Assembly (NCBI GenBank): GCA_002298335.1
Contig: DBNK01000027.1
Span: 147,373 to 211,372 of the forward strand
From: Thalassolituus sp. UBA674
GTDB lineage: Bacteria > Pseudomonadota > Gammaproteobacteria > Pseudomonadales > Oceanobacteraceae
Direction of reading: 5' to 3'
Length of the DNA stretch: 64,000 nucleotides
Shown: positions 1 through 8,828 of the stretch, one piece after another
Layout of the letters: every line of letters begins with the position of its first letter
Numbering within the stretch: the first letter of the stretch is position 1
The notes under the pieces: generated by a model
Database searches by the model: none
Seen by the model: only the letters and a program-made list of their open reading frames with translations
What the model was told of the DNA's origin: nothing
Translations under genes and position numbers: made by a program

Positions 1-1
1 C

Positions 2-256
2 ATCCTGCCGGAGATCAAAGCCATTGCTCAACCCGTCTCTGTGCTGGTGCCCAGACTGCACTTCCGCCAGGGCAGCAAAGTGGAAATTTTTCATCCTACC
101 CTGTCCGGTCGCTTCCAGCTGACCGCGCAGATGAAAGAGACACACAGCTTCTGCCGCTTCCAGTTCAGGAAGCAGGAAACACACCCGGATCAGACCGCGT
201 TAACAGAAAACGGCGGTTCAGGGGATGAATTTGATTCTATTTGGAATAAACTCTGA
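2..256 (+). CDS. C-terminal part of an unidentified protein (5' end outside window)
   Basis: An open frame enters from the left edge and stops at 254-256, giving about 84 visible residues. No domain is recognised with confidence. The visible part has short beta-like stretches (LVPRLHFRQG, FHPTLSGRFQL) and ends in a polar tail. It sits 30 bp upstream of the FimX-like gene on the same strand, so the two may be co-transcribed. From memory, a conserved hypothetical gene also precedes fimX in Pseudomonas; this could be its counterpart, but the fragment cannot prove it. Confidence 0.55.
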   Translation: MLPEIKAIAQPVSVLVPRLHFRQGSKVEIFHPTLSGRFQLTAQMKETHSFCRFQFRKQETHPDQTALTENGGSGDEFDSIWNKL

Positions 257-286
257 GGCTGAACTGTCCAACAATCTTAAATAATA

Positions 287-2347
287 ATGTCATTAGCGTC
301 CGGCGATACCTTACATGTGCTGTTTCTGACAGCCACCCTCAATCAGTCCGAGGATATCCTTAACCTCATCCGTAACTCCGGAACTCCGATCCGCGGCCGC
401 ACCGTGGCCAGCCATGAAGAATTTTCCCAGACCGTGCGTGAATCCCGCTGGGATGCCGTAGTCGTTGATCCGGGCCTGGACAATATTGAGTACCGCACCC
501 TGCTCAAGCAGCTGTCACACCTGCAGCTGGATATCCCGCTGATTCTGATTCCCGCCAAGGTCACAGCAAAACTGCAGGACACGGCACTCAATGAAGGCGC
601 AGCTGCGGTCATCGCCGCCGATCATGGTCCGTCGCTCATGCACACCCTGATCAATGAAGTTCGCCACCTGCGTGACCGTCATCAGATCCGTAAGCTGCAG
701 ATATTGCTCAGCGAAGCGGAAAAACGCAGTGAGACTCTGTTGCAGCACAGTGAAGAGCCCTTTGCGTATATTCAGGAAGGTATTCATGTGTACGCCAATC
801 CGGCCTACCTGAAACTCTTCGGTGCCAAAGACGCTGATGAACTGGATGGCATGCCGGTTCTGGACATGGTCGCCGCCGAATCCCAGACCGTTCTGAAAGA
901 GCTGCTGAAAACCACGGATACGGTCCAGTCACCGGAAATACGCTTTGTCAGTGTCTCCGGGGACGACAGCTTTGCCGCCAGCGCCGAATTCAGCGCCATT
1001 CTCTGGGAAGGTGAGCAATGCCTGCAGATCAAAATTACGGATGTACCCGGGCAGGCCCCGGCAGCCGTCGCCGCATCACCAGAACCAGCTCTTAACCCGG
1101 CCCCGGTCGCGCCTCCGGCAGCCCAGCTGTATTCTGAGGCCTACCTGCGCGAACATCTCGATAAAGCCATTTCAGACGCCGTCATGCATGGTCAGAAATC
1201 CGTGCTGATTGGCCTGATCTCGCATTCCCGCGCGGCACCGACGGCTGAGCAGCAGGCTCTGAGCATCTCAGCCCTGATTTCAGCACTTGCCACCTCAGAA
1301 CAGGTGATTCCTGTCGGCGGCACCGTACGTGACAGCGATATCGCGCTGCTGATCCCGCTGCCGGAAGGGGTGCAGAGTACGGAATTCCTCAATGCGGTAC
1401 AGCAACAACTGACCGCGCTCCTGCAGCAACAGAGCATTGTTTTCAGCGCCGGGCTGACACTGATTACCCAGGACAGCCGGGCCGAAGTCTGCCTGCAGCA
1501 GGTTTATGATGCCGCAGAGCAGGCAGAGCACCGTGACAGTCTGTGTTACTCAGCTGAAATCGCTGCCACCAGTCAGGCCCAGCCGGATATGGAAGCCCTG
1601 CTCAGCGACGCGCTGAGTAATAATCGCCTCAAGCTGATGTTCCAGCCTCTGGTCAGCATGCGTGGTGATGAAAATGAACACTACGAAGTTCTGCTGCGGG
1701 TCAACAACGGTCATGAAGACGTATCTGTCGGTGAATTCCTGATCGGCAACCGTGTCAACGATGAACTCAAATGCCGGATCGACCGCTGGGTAATACTGAA
1801 TACCTGCCGGGTACTGGTACAACAAGGTGCGCAGGCGCGTAAAACCCGCGCCTTCGTTAACCTCTGTGGTGCCTCACTGGCTGACGACAGCCTGGTTCCC
1901 TGGGTGCGCACCACCATTGCCAATGCCAGACTGAGTCCATCCAGTCTGGTGCTGCAGATTGCTGAAGAAGATGCCAGCCGTCAGACCGCCAAGGCCAAGA
2001 AGTTCCTGTATCAGGTTCAGGCCAGTCAGATCCGCTCCTCCATCTGTCACTTCGGCTGCTCACTGTCACACGAAGACCTGCTGAAAACCCTGAAGCTGGA
2101 TTACGTCAAAATCGACGGTTCGTACGTGAGGGAAATGACTGAGAATCCGGGCGAATCCAAAGAACTGATGAGCCTGCTGAAGAAAGTCCACGCTTCGGAG
2201 CGTAAAAGCATTGTGCCCTGCATTGAGAGTGCCGCGACCGTCTCACGCATCTGGCAGTTTGGTATTCACTTTATTCAGGGGTACTACGTACAGGGGCCAC
2301 TGTCGGCCATGACGTATGATTTCAGCGAGGAAACGGAAGATCAGTGA
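287..2347 (+). CDS. fimX: FimX-like REC/PAS/degenerate GGDEF/EAL cyclic-di-GMP receptor
   Basis: 686 aa, close to the roughly 690 aa of Pseudomonas FimX. Order: receiver-like fold (about 1-125), PAS (about 150-255), Pro/Ala-rich linker, GGDEF-like domain (about 290-425), EAL-like domain (about 440-680). The GGDEF signature is replaced by RDSDI, so no cyclase activity is expected. The EAL motif reads EVL in YEVLLRV, and the paired metal aspartates of DDFG are replaced (CHFG), so phosphodiesterase activity is also unlikely. Lys of VKID and Gln of QGYYVQGP remain, which suits c-di-GMP binding without turnover. FimX proteins control type IV pilus assembly at the cell pole. The serB neighbour matches the Pseudomonas fimX-serB order. 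The FimX name is inferred from architecture and context. Confidence 0.82.
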   Translation: MSLASGDTLHVLFLTATLNQSEDILNLIRNSGTPIRGRTVASHEEFSQTVRESRWDAVVVDPGLDNIEYRTLLKQLSHLQLDIPLILIPAKVTAKLQDTALNEGAAAVIAADHGPSLMHTLINEVRHLRDRHQIRKLQILLSEAEKRSETLLQHSEEPFAYIQEGIHVYANPAYLKLFGAKDADELDGMPVLDMVAAESQTVLKELLKTTDTVQSPEIRFVSVSGDDSFAASAEFSAILWEGEQCLQIKITDVPGQAPAAVAASPEPALNPAPVAPPAAQLYSEAYLREHLDKAISDAVMHGQKSVLIGLISHSRAAPTAEQQALSISALISALATSEQVIPVGGTVRDSDIALLIPLPEGVQSTEFLNAVQQQLTALLQQQSIVFSAGLTLITQDSRAEVCLQQVYDAAEQAEHRDSLCYSAEIAATSQAQPDMEALLSDALSNNRLKLMFQPLVSMRGDENEHYEVLLRVNNGHEDVSVGEFLIGNRVNDELKCRIDRWVILNTCRVLVQQGAQARKTRAFVNLCGASLADDSLVPWVRTTIANARLSPSSLVLQIAEEDASRQTAKAKKFLYQVQASQIRSSICHFGCSLSHEDLLKTLKLDYVKIDGSYVREMTENPGESKELMSLLKKVHASERKSIVPCIESAATVSRIWQFGIHFIQGYYVQGPLSAMTYDFSEETEDQ

Positions 2348-2355
2348 TCTTCCGT
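2333..2355. terminator. Inverted repeat over the fimX-like stop codon
   Basis: ACGGAAGATCA and TGATCTTCCGT form an 11-bp perfect inverted repeat with one base between the arms. It lies exactly between two convergent genes (FimX-like stop at 2347, serB stop at 2366). There is no clear T-run on either side, so intrinsic termination is only possible. Confidence 0.4.
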
Positions 2356-2365
2356 CAGCGGTGGT

Positions 2366-3574
2366 TCACGATATATCTCTGTCGTGATAACCGAGAAGAT
2401 ATAAAACGCCATCAAGACCCATATTCGAGATCGCATGACGTGCGTTTTCTTTCACCAGCGGCTTGGCGCGGAACGCAATCCCCAGACCGGCAATCGACAG
2501 CATCGGCAGGTCATTCGCACCATCACCGACCGCAATGGTCTGCTCCAGACGGATGCCCTCACGGGCCGCCAGCTCACGCAGTAATTCGGCTTTGCGCTGA
2601 CCATCCACAATGCGTCCGCTGACCTCACCGGTCACAACACCATCCTGCATGTCCAGCTCGTTGGCGAAGACGTAATCGATACCCAGCTTTTCCTGCAGAT
2701 AACGGCCAAAATAGGTAAAGCCGCCCGACAGAATTGCCGTGGTGTAGCCCAGTGCACGCAGGTTGCTGATCAGGCGCTCAGCCCCTTCGGTGACCGGCAG
2801 ACGCTCGGCAATGCCCTGCAGTACATCCCCGCTGAGACCCTTCAGCAGACCAACACGCTGGCGGAAACTCTCGGAGAAATCCAGTTCACCCTGCATTGCC
2901 CGTTCGGTGATCTCTGCGACCTGCTCACCGACACCGGCGGCCGCGGCCAGCTCATCAATCACTTCGGCTTCGATCAGGGTGGAGTCCATATCAAACGCCA
3001 CCAGACGGCGGGTGCGGCGGTAGACGTCATCTTCCTGCACGGCGATGTCCACGCCCAGCTCATTGGCAACCTGCAGGAACTGAGTACGCATCTGCGCCTG
3101 ATCGGCAGCACCACGGACCGAGAACTCAACGCAGGCCCGGGTAGAGGTATTGGATTCCGTCAGTGAAACCCGGCCGGACAGGCGGTGAATCTGATCAATA
3201 TTGAGGTTGTGGCCAGCAGCAATGGCGGTGATACGGGCAATGGCTTCTGACTCGATCGCCCTGCCAAGCAGGGTGATGATATGACGTGGTTTACCCTGCT
3301 GGGCAACCCAGTGCTCATAACTTTCCGGAGTGACCGGGGTGAAGGTCACGGCCAGCCCCATTTCGTGCACCCGGAACAGGATGTCTTTCAGCACCGGCGC
3401 TGAAGAAGCCTGATCAGGAATTGCCGCCAGAATCCCCAGTGACAGTGTGTCGTGAATTTCGGCCTGGCCGATATCCAGGATCGTAACCTTGTACTGAGCC
3501 AGAATGCCGCTCAGCGAAGCAGTGACGCCGGGCCGGTCGGCCCCCGTCACGCGGATTAACACCAGTTCTGTCAC
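2366..3574 (-). CDS. serB: Phosphoserine phosphatase SerB
   Basis: Final step of L-serine synthesis: hydrolyses O-phosphoserine to serine in the cytoplasm. The 402-aa form has two ACT-like regulatory modules in the first 170 residues or so (MTELVLIRVTGADRPGV start), followed by a HAD phosphatase domain. Visible HAD motifs are the nucleophile motif DMDST, the Ser of ILSGGFTYF, and VGDGANDLPML near the C-terminus. The length and ACT domains match the Pseudomonas-type enzyme rather than short forms. It converges on the FimX-like gene. A 56-codon gene lies 25 bp upstream on the same strand and may share its transcript. Confidence 0.96.
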   Translation of the reverse strand: MTELVLIRVTGADRPGVTASLSGILAQYKVTILDIGQAEIHDTLSLGILAAIPDQASSAPVLKDILFRVHEMGLAVTFTPVTPESYEHWVAQQGKPRHIITLLGRAIESEAIARITAIAAGHNLNIDQIHRLSGRVSLTESNTSTRACVEFSVRGAADQAQMRTQFLQVANELGVDIAVQEDDVYRRTRRLVAFDMDSTLIEAEVIDELAAAAGVGEQVAEITERAMQGELDFSESFRQRVGLLKGLSGDVLQGIAERLPVTEGAERLISNLRALGYTTAILSGGFTYFGRYLQEKLGIDYVFANELDMQDGVVTGEVSGRIVDGQRKAELLRELAAREGIRLEQTIAVGDGANDLPMLSIAGLGIAFRAKPLVKENARHAISNMGLDGVLYLLGYHDRDIS

Positions 3575-3599
3575 AGAAAAATCCTGACGTCAGATAAGA

Positions 3600-3770
3600 T
3601 CAGAGCTTAGCGGCGTCGGTTTTGGCTGCGGCGAGAACGCCACGCAGTTCTTCAACCAGATCTTTGGCTTCATGGGTAGACAGAGCACGGATACGGTCCT
3701 TGCTCATCAGAAACAGGCCTTTTTCCAGCTTTTCCAGTTTTTCCTGCAGAGACTGCTTCACATCACTCAT
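3600..3770 (-). CDS. Small charged coiled-coil protein, 56 aa
   Basis: Translation of the minus strand from ATG at 3770 gives 56 residues starting MSDVKQSLQEKLEKLEKG and ending AAKTDAAKL. The ATG is preceded by AGGAA at good spacing. The first third has Leu/Lys heptad-like spacing that suggests a short amphipathic helix or coiled coil. There is no signal peptide or metal motif, and no family is recognised. It lies between serB (25 bp downstream, same strand) and the divergent cyclase-like gene, so it is probably the first gene of the serB transcript. Confidence 0.7.
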   Translation of the reverse strand: MSDVKQSLQEKLEKLEKGLFLMSKDRIRALSTHEAKDLVEELRGVLAAAKTDAAKL

Positions 3771-3920
3771 CACAATTCCTCACTGTAAACACGGCTACCC
3801 CCGGACTGAATAGTCACGGACCGGATAATATGGTCGGCAAGACCCTTTCAACATTGGTCTTATGCCGGGCGGCGCATATAATAACACCATTGCCCCAGAA
3901 AATTCCGACCTTTAAATCAC

Positions 3921-5258
3921 ATGAATACAAGCGGCCTGACTTTTATTGATAAGCTCAGCACCAGTCAGCGTGCCGGTCTTCTGGTCGCCTTCGTGGTGCT
4001 GATTGCCGGTGCTCTCATCAGCGGCGTGACTTACCTGCAGCTGCACAGCCAACTGACCCAGCAGACCGACCGGGAGCAGGATCGCCAGCTGCAGCACCTT
4101 GGTAGTCTGCTGATTCCCAACCTGATCCGCAGCGACCGCATCAGCCTCAATCTGGCCCTGAACGACTGGGAACGCGGACCAGCCATGGCCGGTGTCCGTC
4201 TGCTGGATAAATCCGGCTCCGTACTGACCACCACCGGCACCCATGAAGGCAGCCTGATCAGCCGTGAGATCACTCAGGACGGGATCACCTACGGCACGCT
4301 CGAAGGCTTCACTGACTACAGCGGCGTCAACCAGGTCAGCGGTCAGTTTGCGGCTCTGGTGATCATGATGTCGGCCGGGCTGTCCCTGCTCAGCGGCCTG
4401 ATGGTCTGGCTGCTCGCAGAACGTTACAGTCGCTATCTGTCACAGGTCGAAGAACGACTGCTGGAATGGCACAAGGGTGGCCCCCTGTCGCTGCCGGAAG
4501 ATCCGGACAGCCCCGGACTGCAGTCCCTGCATGACACTCTGACCCGGATTGAACACAGCGAGAATCAGCGCCGTGCGGTGAGCGAAGCCCTCAGCCAGTT
4601 TATGGGCAGTGGCAACTCTTCTCTGCCAGACCCGATGAAGTATTACGACTGCGCCATGCTGTTTATCGAAATTCAGGATCTGGAAGTGCTGCAGAACCGC
4701 CTCAGTGCGGAAGAGCTGACCCACACCCTCAACCAGTACCACCAGTTACTGACCCGCTCCGCGAAACTCTACAACGGCACGGTCGACCGTTACCTGGGTG
4801 ATGGCATCGTTATTCTGTTTGGTGTGCCGAACAACGACCAGAACGCCGCCATGCACTGCCTCTACGCAGCGCGTCTGTTTACCGGTCTGGTCAATCATCT
4901 GCGCGAACACAGCTCGGCCATGCTGCCGCTGGAGTTCAATATCGCCGCACACTGGGGCCCGGTACTGATGGCACCGATTCAGGACAACGTTTCCACCCAG
5001 TACAGTCTGATCGGTGACACCATTCACTGGGCCTATCATCTGGCCAACCACAGCGAAGAACGTCGCGTCATGGTCAGCCAGACCCTGATCGAACAGATGG
5101 AAAACGGCCACGACATCATCTGGCAGAAAGGGCCGGAAGTAAAAGACCTGCATGGTGAGATCCAGCCCTGTTACTGGCTGGATACCCTGCCGGAAAAAAC
5201 GGAAGCCCTGATCAAACGCCAGATTCAGCACATCACCAGCATGACAGAGAAGGTCTGA
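3921..5258 (+). CDS. Membrane protein with degenerate class III nucleotide cyclase domain
   Basis: 445 aa. Two transmembrane segments (about 17-38 and 142-165) flank a periplasmic region, an arrangement like the AhpA/Smp-type proteins found beside serB in related bacteria. The C-terminal domain (about 240-430) is cyclase-like: GTVDRYLGDGIVILFGVP contains the second metal Asp. Other catalytic positions look altered. The first metal Asp (FxDI) is Glu in LFIEI. The segment that normally reads VN.A.R is IHWAYHL, which would remove the transition-state Asn and Arg. It may be a sensor or pseudo-enzyme instead of an active cyclase. It is divergent from serB and convergent with tapT. Confidence 0.75.
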   Translation: MNTSGLTFIDKLSTSQRAGLLVAFVVLIAGALISGVTYLQLHSQLTQQTDREQDRQLQHLGSLLIPNLIRSDRISLNLALNDWERGPAMAGVRLLDKSGSVLTTTGTHEGSLISREITQDGITYGTLEGFTDYSGVNQVSGQFAALVIMMSAGLSLLSGLMVWLLAERYSRYLSQVEERLLEWHKGGPLSLPEDPDSPGLQSLHDTLTRIEHSENQRRAVSEALSQFMGSGNSSLPDPMKYYDCAMLFIEIQDLEVLQNRLSAEELTHTLNQYHQLLTRSAKLYNGTVDRYLGDGIVILFGVPNNDQNAAMHCLYAARLFTGLVNHLREHSSAMLPLEFNIAAHWGPVLMAPIQDNVSTQYSLIGDTIHWAYHLANHSEERRVMVSQTLIEQMENGHDIIWQKGPEVKDLHGEIQPCYWLDTLPEKTEALIKRQIQHITSMTEKV

Positions 5259-5279
5259 TCGCCCGAGGCGAGCCCTGAT

Positions 5280-5840
5280 TCAGACGAACCCGGACTGTAA
5301 CTCTACCATCCGCTCCAGCAGTGCCGCACCAGCGTAGGCATATTGGCCGGACTGCCAGTCGTCAGCGAGACTGAACACAGCTTCAAGCGTACTGAGACCA
5401 TCCGCCCGCGGGCTCTTGCGCAGATACTTCGAGGGCTGGCCGGGCGACAGTGACAACCGCTGCAGACGGAGCAGCCAGGGGTTGAGCAGAGTCAGGCGGC
5501 GGACCTTACGCCAGGTGCCGTCCAGCACCAGCACATAAGAGACTGACCGGCGGGCCTGCTCCAGAGGCAGGGGCGGAATATCATCCGCCGGATAGAGCAG
5601 GGCCACCTGCGCTGAAGGGGTATCTCCGAACAAATCGGCAAAGCTCAGTTCTTCAGCAACGATCAGACGACTGCCTGCTGCCATGCGCTGCAGCAGAGGC
5701 GCCGTGGAGAGAGGATGCTTTGCCTCAAGCGGGTCCTGCCAGATGATCAGCTGAAACGGCAGCTGCAGCGATGGCAGGTGACTGCACAGACACACTGACT
5801 GCGGGCGTCCGCAACCTTCGCAGACGCGCCGCCCGCTCAT
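5280..5840 (-). CDS. tapT: tRNA-uridine aminocarboxypropyltransferase, DTW domain (TapT family)
   Basis: 186 aa with the DTW-domain hallmarks: an N-terminal zinc-type Cys cluster (CEGCGRPQSVCLC), the motif LDGTWRKVRRL that names the family, and a C-terminal SPRADGLSTLEA stretch. Family members add the acp group from S-adenosylmethionine to uridine 47 of certain tRNAs. The gene starts 8 bp after the uvrA stop on the same strand, so it is probably co-transcribed with uvrA. Confidence 0.9.
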   Translation of the reverse strand: MSGRRVCEGCGRPQSVCLCSHLPSLQLPFQLIIWQDPLEAKHPLSTAPLLQRMAAGSRLIVAEELSFADLFGDTPSAQVALLYPADDIPPLPLEQARRSVSYVLVLDGTWRKVRRLTLLNPWLLRLQRLSLSPGQPSKYLRKSPRADGLSTLEAVFSLADDWQSGQYAYAGAALLERMVELQSGFV

Positions 5841-5848
5841 GGCTCCGC

Positions 5849-8683
5849 TCAGCCCCGTTCCAGCAGAGGCTTCAGGAAGCGACCCGTGTGTGATGCATCG
5901 ACCTTAACGACGTCTTCCGGTGTGCCTTCGGCGATGATGTAACCGCCTTTGGAGCCGCCTTCCGGACCGAGATCGACAATCCAGTCAGCAGTTTTGATCA
6001 CATCCAGATTGTGCTCAATCACTACCACGGTATTGCCGTGATCGCGCAGGCGATGCAGTACCACCAGCAGCTGTTCGATGTCATAGAAATGCAGACCTGT
6101 GGTCGGCTCATCCAGAATATACAGAGTGTTGCCGGTGTCACGTTTGGACAGTTCCTTCGCCAGCTTCACCCGCTGCGCCTCACCGCCGGACAGGGTCGTG
6201 GCCGACTGTCCAAGGCGGATGTAGCTCAGGCCGACATCCATCAGGGTCTGCAGCTTGCGCGCCACAGCCGGGATGGCATCAAAGAATTCACGCGCTTCTT
6301 CGACCGTCATATCCAGAACTTCGTGGATGTTCTTGCCTTTGTAGCGGATATCCAGCGTCTCGCGGTTGTAGCGCTTACCCTTACAGACATCACAGGGCAC
6401 ATAGATATCGGCGAGGAAGTGCATCTCCACCTTGATCACACCGTCGCCCTGACAGGCCTCACAACGTCCGCCTTTGACATTGAAGGAGAAACGGCCCGGC
6501 TTGTAGCCGCGGGAGCGGGCTTCCTGCGTACCGGAGAAGAGCTCACGCAGCGGTGTGAAAATTCCGGTGTAGGTGGCCGGATTCGAACGCGGCGTACGGC
6601 CAATCGGTGACTGATCGATGTCCACCACCTTATCCAGCTGCTTGAGGCCGGTGATGCCCTTGTGCGGCGAGGCTTTCAGAGTTGTGGCTGAGTTCAGCGC
6701 CGTGGCCGCCAGCGGATACAGAGTGCGGTTGATCAGGGTTGATTTGCCCGAGCCGGATACGCCGGTAACACAGGTCATCAGCCCCAGCGGCAGGGTCAGA
6801 TCAACATTGTTGAGGTTGTTGCCGCTGGCGCCTTTCAGGGTCAGTACTTTGTCTTTGTTGTACGCCGTACGGCTCTCCGGCACACGGATGCCCTTATCAC
6901 CGGTAAGGTACTGGCCGGTGACGGATGACGGATTGCTCATCACCTCGGCCGGAGTCCCCTGCGCAATGATCTGACCACCATGTACACCAGCACCCGGGCC
7001 GATATCAATCAGGTGATCCGCACTGCGGATGGCATCTTCATCGTGCTCCACCACGATCACGGTATTACCCAGATCGCGCAGGTGGAACAGGGTTTTGAGC
7101 AGACGGTCGTTGTCGCGCTGGTGCAGACCAATAGACGGCTCATCAAGGATGTACATCACCCCCACCAGACCGGCGCCGATCTGTGATGCCAGGCGGATAC
7201 GCTGGGCTTCACCACCGGACAAGGTATCTGAGCTGCGGTTAAGGGTCAGATATTCGAGCCCCACGTTCACCAGAAACTGCAGGCGGTCACGGATTTCCTT
7301 GAGGATCTTTTCGGCGATTTCGCCTTTGTGCCCGGCCATGGTCAGGGTGCTGAAATAAGCGTGCGCTTCTTCGACCGGCATCGCCGTACAGGCGTGAATG
7401 GTTTTATCCTGAATAAATACGTTGCGCGCTTCACGGCGCAGACGCGAGCCATGACAGCTCGGACAGGGCTGAACGCTCAGGTAGCGCGACAGCTCTTCCC
7501 GCACCATCTGTGAATCGGTCTCACGGTAACGGCGTTCCAGATTCGGCAGCACGCCTTCGAACGGATGTGACTTGCGGATCTGATCACCGCGGGAGTTGAC
7601 GTAGATAAAGCTCACGTCTTCATCACCGGTTCCCTGCAGAATGGCGTTGCGGTGTTCTTCCGACAGATCGCACAGGGCCGTGTCGATATCAAACCCGAAA
7701 TGCTCAGCAACGGCACTCAGCATCTGGAAGTAATACACGCTGCGGCGGTCCCAGCCACGGATCGCCCCTTCACCTATGGTCAGGGTGTCATCATGGACGA
7801 CCCGCTCCGGGTCAAAGTACTGTTTAACGCCGAGACCGTCGCAGCTTGGGCAGGCACCGGCCGGGTTGTTAAAGGAGAACAGACGCGGTTCCAGCTCGGT
7901 AATGCTGTAACCACAGTGCGGACAGGAGAACTTGGAGGAAAACAGCAGTTGGGCGTCTTCGCTGTCATCGTCCATCGGAGCGACGTGCACCAGACCGTCA
8001 CTCAGCTCAAGGCAGACTTCAATAGACTCCGACAGACGCTGCTCAATGCCTTCTTTAACCTTGAAACGGTCCACCACCACTTCAATGGTGTGTTTACGGC
8101 GCTTGTCGAGGGTTGGTGTGTCATCCAGATCACACACCAGACCGTCGATCCGGGCGCGGATAAAGCCCTGTGAGCGCAGGCTTTCAAACACGTGCAGGTG
8201 CTCACCTTTGCGGTCACGGATCACCGGCGCCAGAATCATGTAACGGCTGTCTTCAGGCAGCGCCATGATGGCGTCGACCATCTGGCTGACGGTCTGGGCT
8301 TCGAGAGGGACATCATGGTCCGGGCAGCGCGGCGTGCCGACCCGGGCAAACAGCAGGCGCAGGTAGTCATAAATCTCGGTGACGGTACCGACAGTCGAGC
8401 GCGGGTTGTGTGAGGTGGATTTCTGCTCAATGGAAATCGCCGGTGACAGACCTTCAATCAGGTCCACGTCCGGCTTCTCCATCATCGACAGAAACTGTCG
8501 TGCGTAGGTGGAAAGCGACTCAACATAACGCCGCTGACCCTCGGCGTAGAGGGTATCAAACGCCAGCGATGATTTACCGGAACCACTGAGGCCAGTAATA
8601 ACCACGAGCTGGTCCCGGGGGATGTCGATATCAATGTTCTTGAGGTTGTGAGTTCTCGCACCGCGAACCTGAATGCTGCTCAT
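5849..8683 (-). CDS. uvrA: Excinuclease ABC subunit A
   Basis: Damage-recognition ATPase of nucleotide excision repair. Two ABC cassettes are visible: Walker A GLSGSGKSSLAF near the N-terminus and GVSGSGKSTLINRTL in the second half, each with a LSGGEAQR signature. Zinc-finger cysteines occur in CPHCGYS...CPSCDGLG and CEACQGDG...CDVCKGK. The start is set at ATG 8683 (MSSIQVRGARTHNLKN), which matches the family N-terminus and gives 944 aa. The frame is open to an ATG at 8713, adding ten atypical residues. No convincing LexA box was found upstream. tapT follows after 8 bp. Confidence 0.97.
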   Translation of the reverse strand: MSSIQVRGARTHNLKNIDIDIPRDQLVVITGLSGSGKSSLAFDTLYAEGQRRYVESLSTYARQFLSMMEKPDVDLIEGLSPAISIEQKSTSHNPRSTVGTVTEIYDYLRLLFARVGTPRCPDHDVPLEAQTVSQMVDAIMALPEDSRYMILAPVIRDRKGEHLHVFESLRSQGFIRARIDGLVCDLDDTPTLDKRRKHTIEVVVDRFKVKEGIEQRLSESIEVCLELSDGLVHVAPMDDDSEDAQLLFSSKFSCPHCGYSITELEPRLFSFNNPAGACPSCDGLGVKQYFDPERVVHDDTLTIGEGAIRGWDRRSVYYFQMLSAVAEHFGFDIDTALCDLSEEHRNAILQGTGDEDVSFIYVNSRGDQIRKSHPFEGVLPNLERRYRETDSQMVREELSRYLSVQPCPSCHGSRLRREARNVFIQDKTIHACTAMPVEEAHAYFSTLTMAGHKGEIAEKILKEIRDRLQFLVNVGLEYLTLNRSSDTLSGGEAQRIRLASQIGAGLVGVMYILDEPSIGLHQRDNDRLLKTLFHLRDLGNTVIVVEHDEDAIRSADHLIDIGPGAGVHGGQIIAQGTPAEVMSNPSSVTGQYLTGDKGIRVPESRTAYNKDKVLTLKGASGNNLNNVDLTLPLGLMTCVTGVSGSGKSTLINRTLYPLAATALNSATTLKASPHKGITGLKQLDKVVDIDQSPIGRTPRSNPATYTGIFTPLRELFSGTQEARSRGYKPGRFSFNVKGGRCEACQGDGVIKVEMHFLADIYVPCDVCKGKRYNRETLDIRYKGKNIHEVLDMTVEEAREFFDAIPAVARKLQTLMDVGLSYIRLGQSATTLSGGEAQRVKLAKELSKRDTGNTLYILDEPTTGLHFYDIEQLLVVLHRLRDHGNTVVVIEHNLDVIKTADWIVDLGPEGGSKGGYIIAEGTPEDVVKVDASHTGRFLKPLLERG

Positions 8684-8828
8684 GACTGCCTGTCTGTAAA
8701 AGAAAGGAGCCATTGTAAAGCATGGCCGTAACCGGTTCAGCAGGTTCTGTGGCTAATTTACCGGGAAGCAGCGTTCCGGCCACTCACGGACAGAGATGCC
8801 GGGGACACCAATGGCCCCCGGTCACTGT

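Noticed and set aside
8684..8828. Search for a LexA box before uvrA
   Set aside because: No CTGT-N8-ACAG match was seen, so SOS control of uvrA is not claimed.
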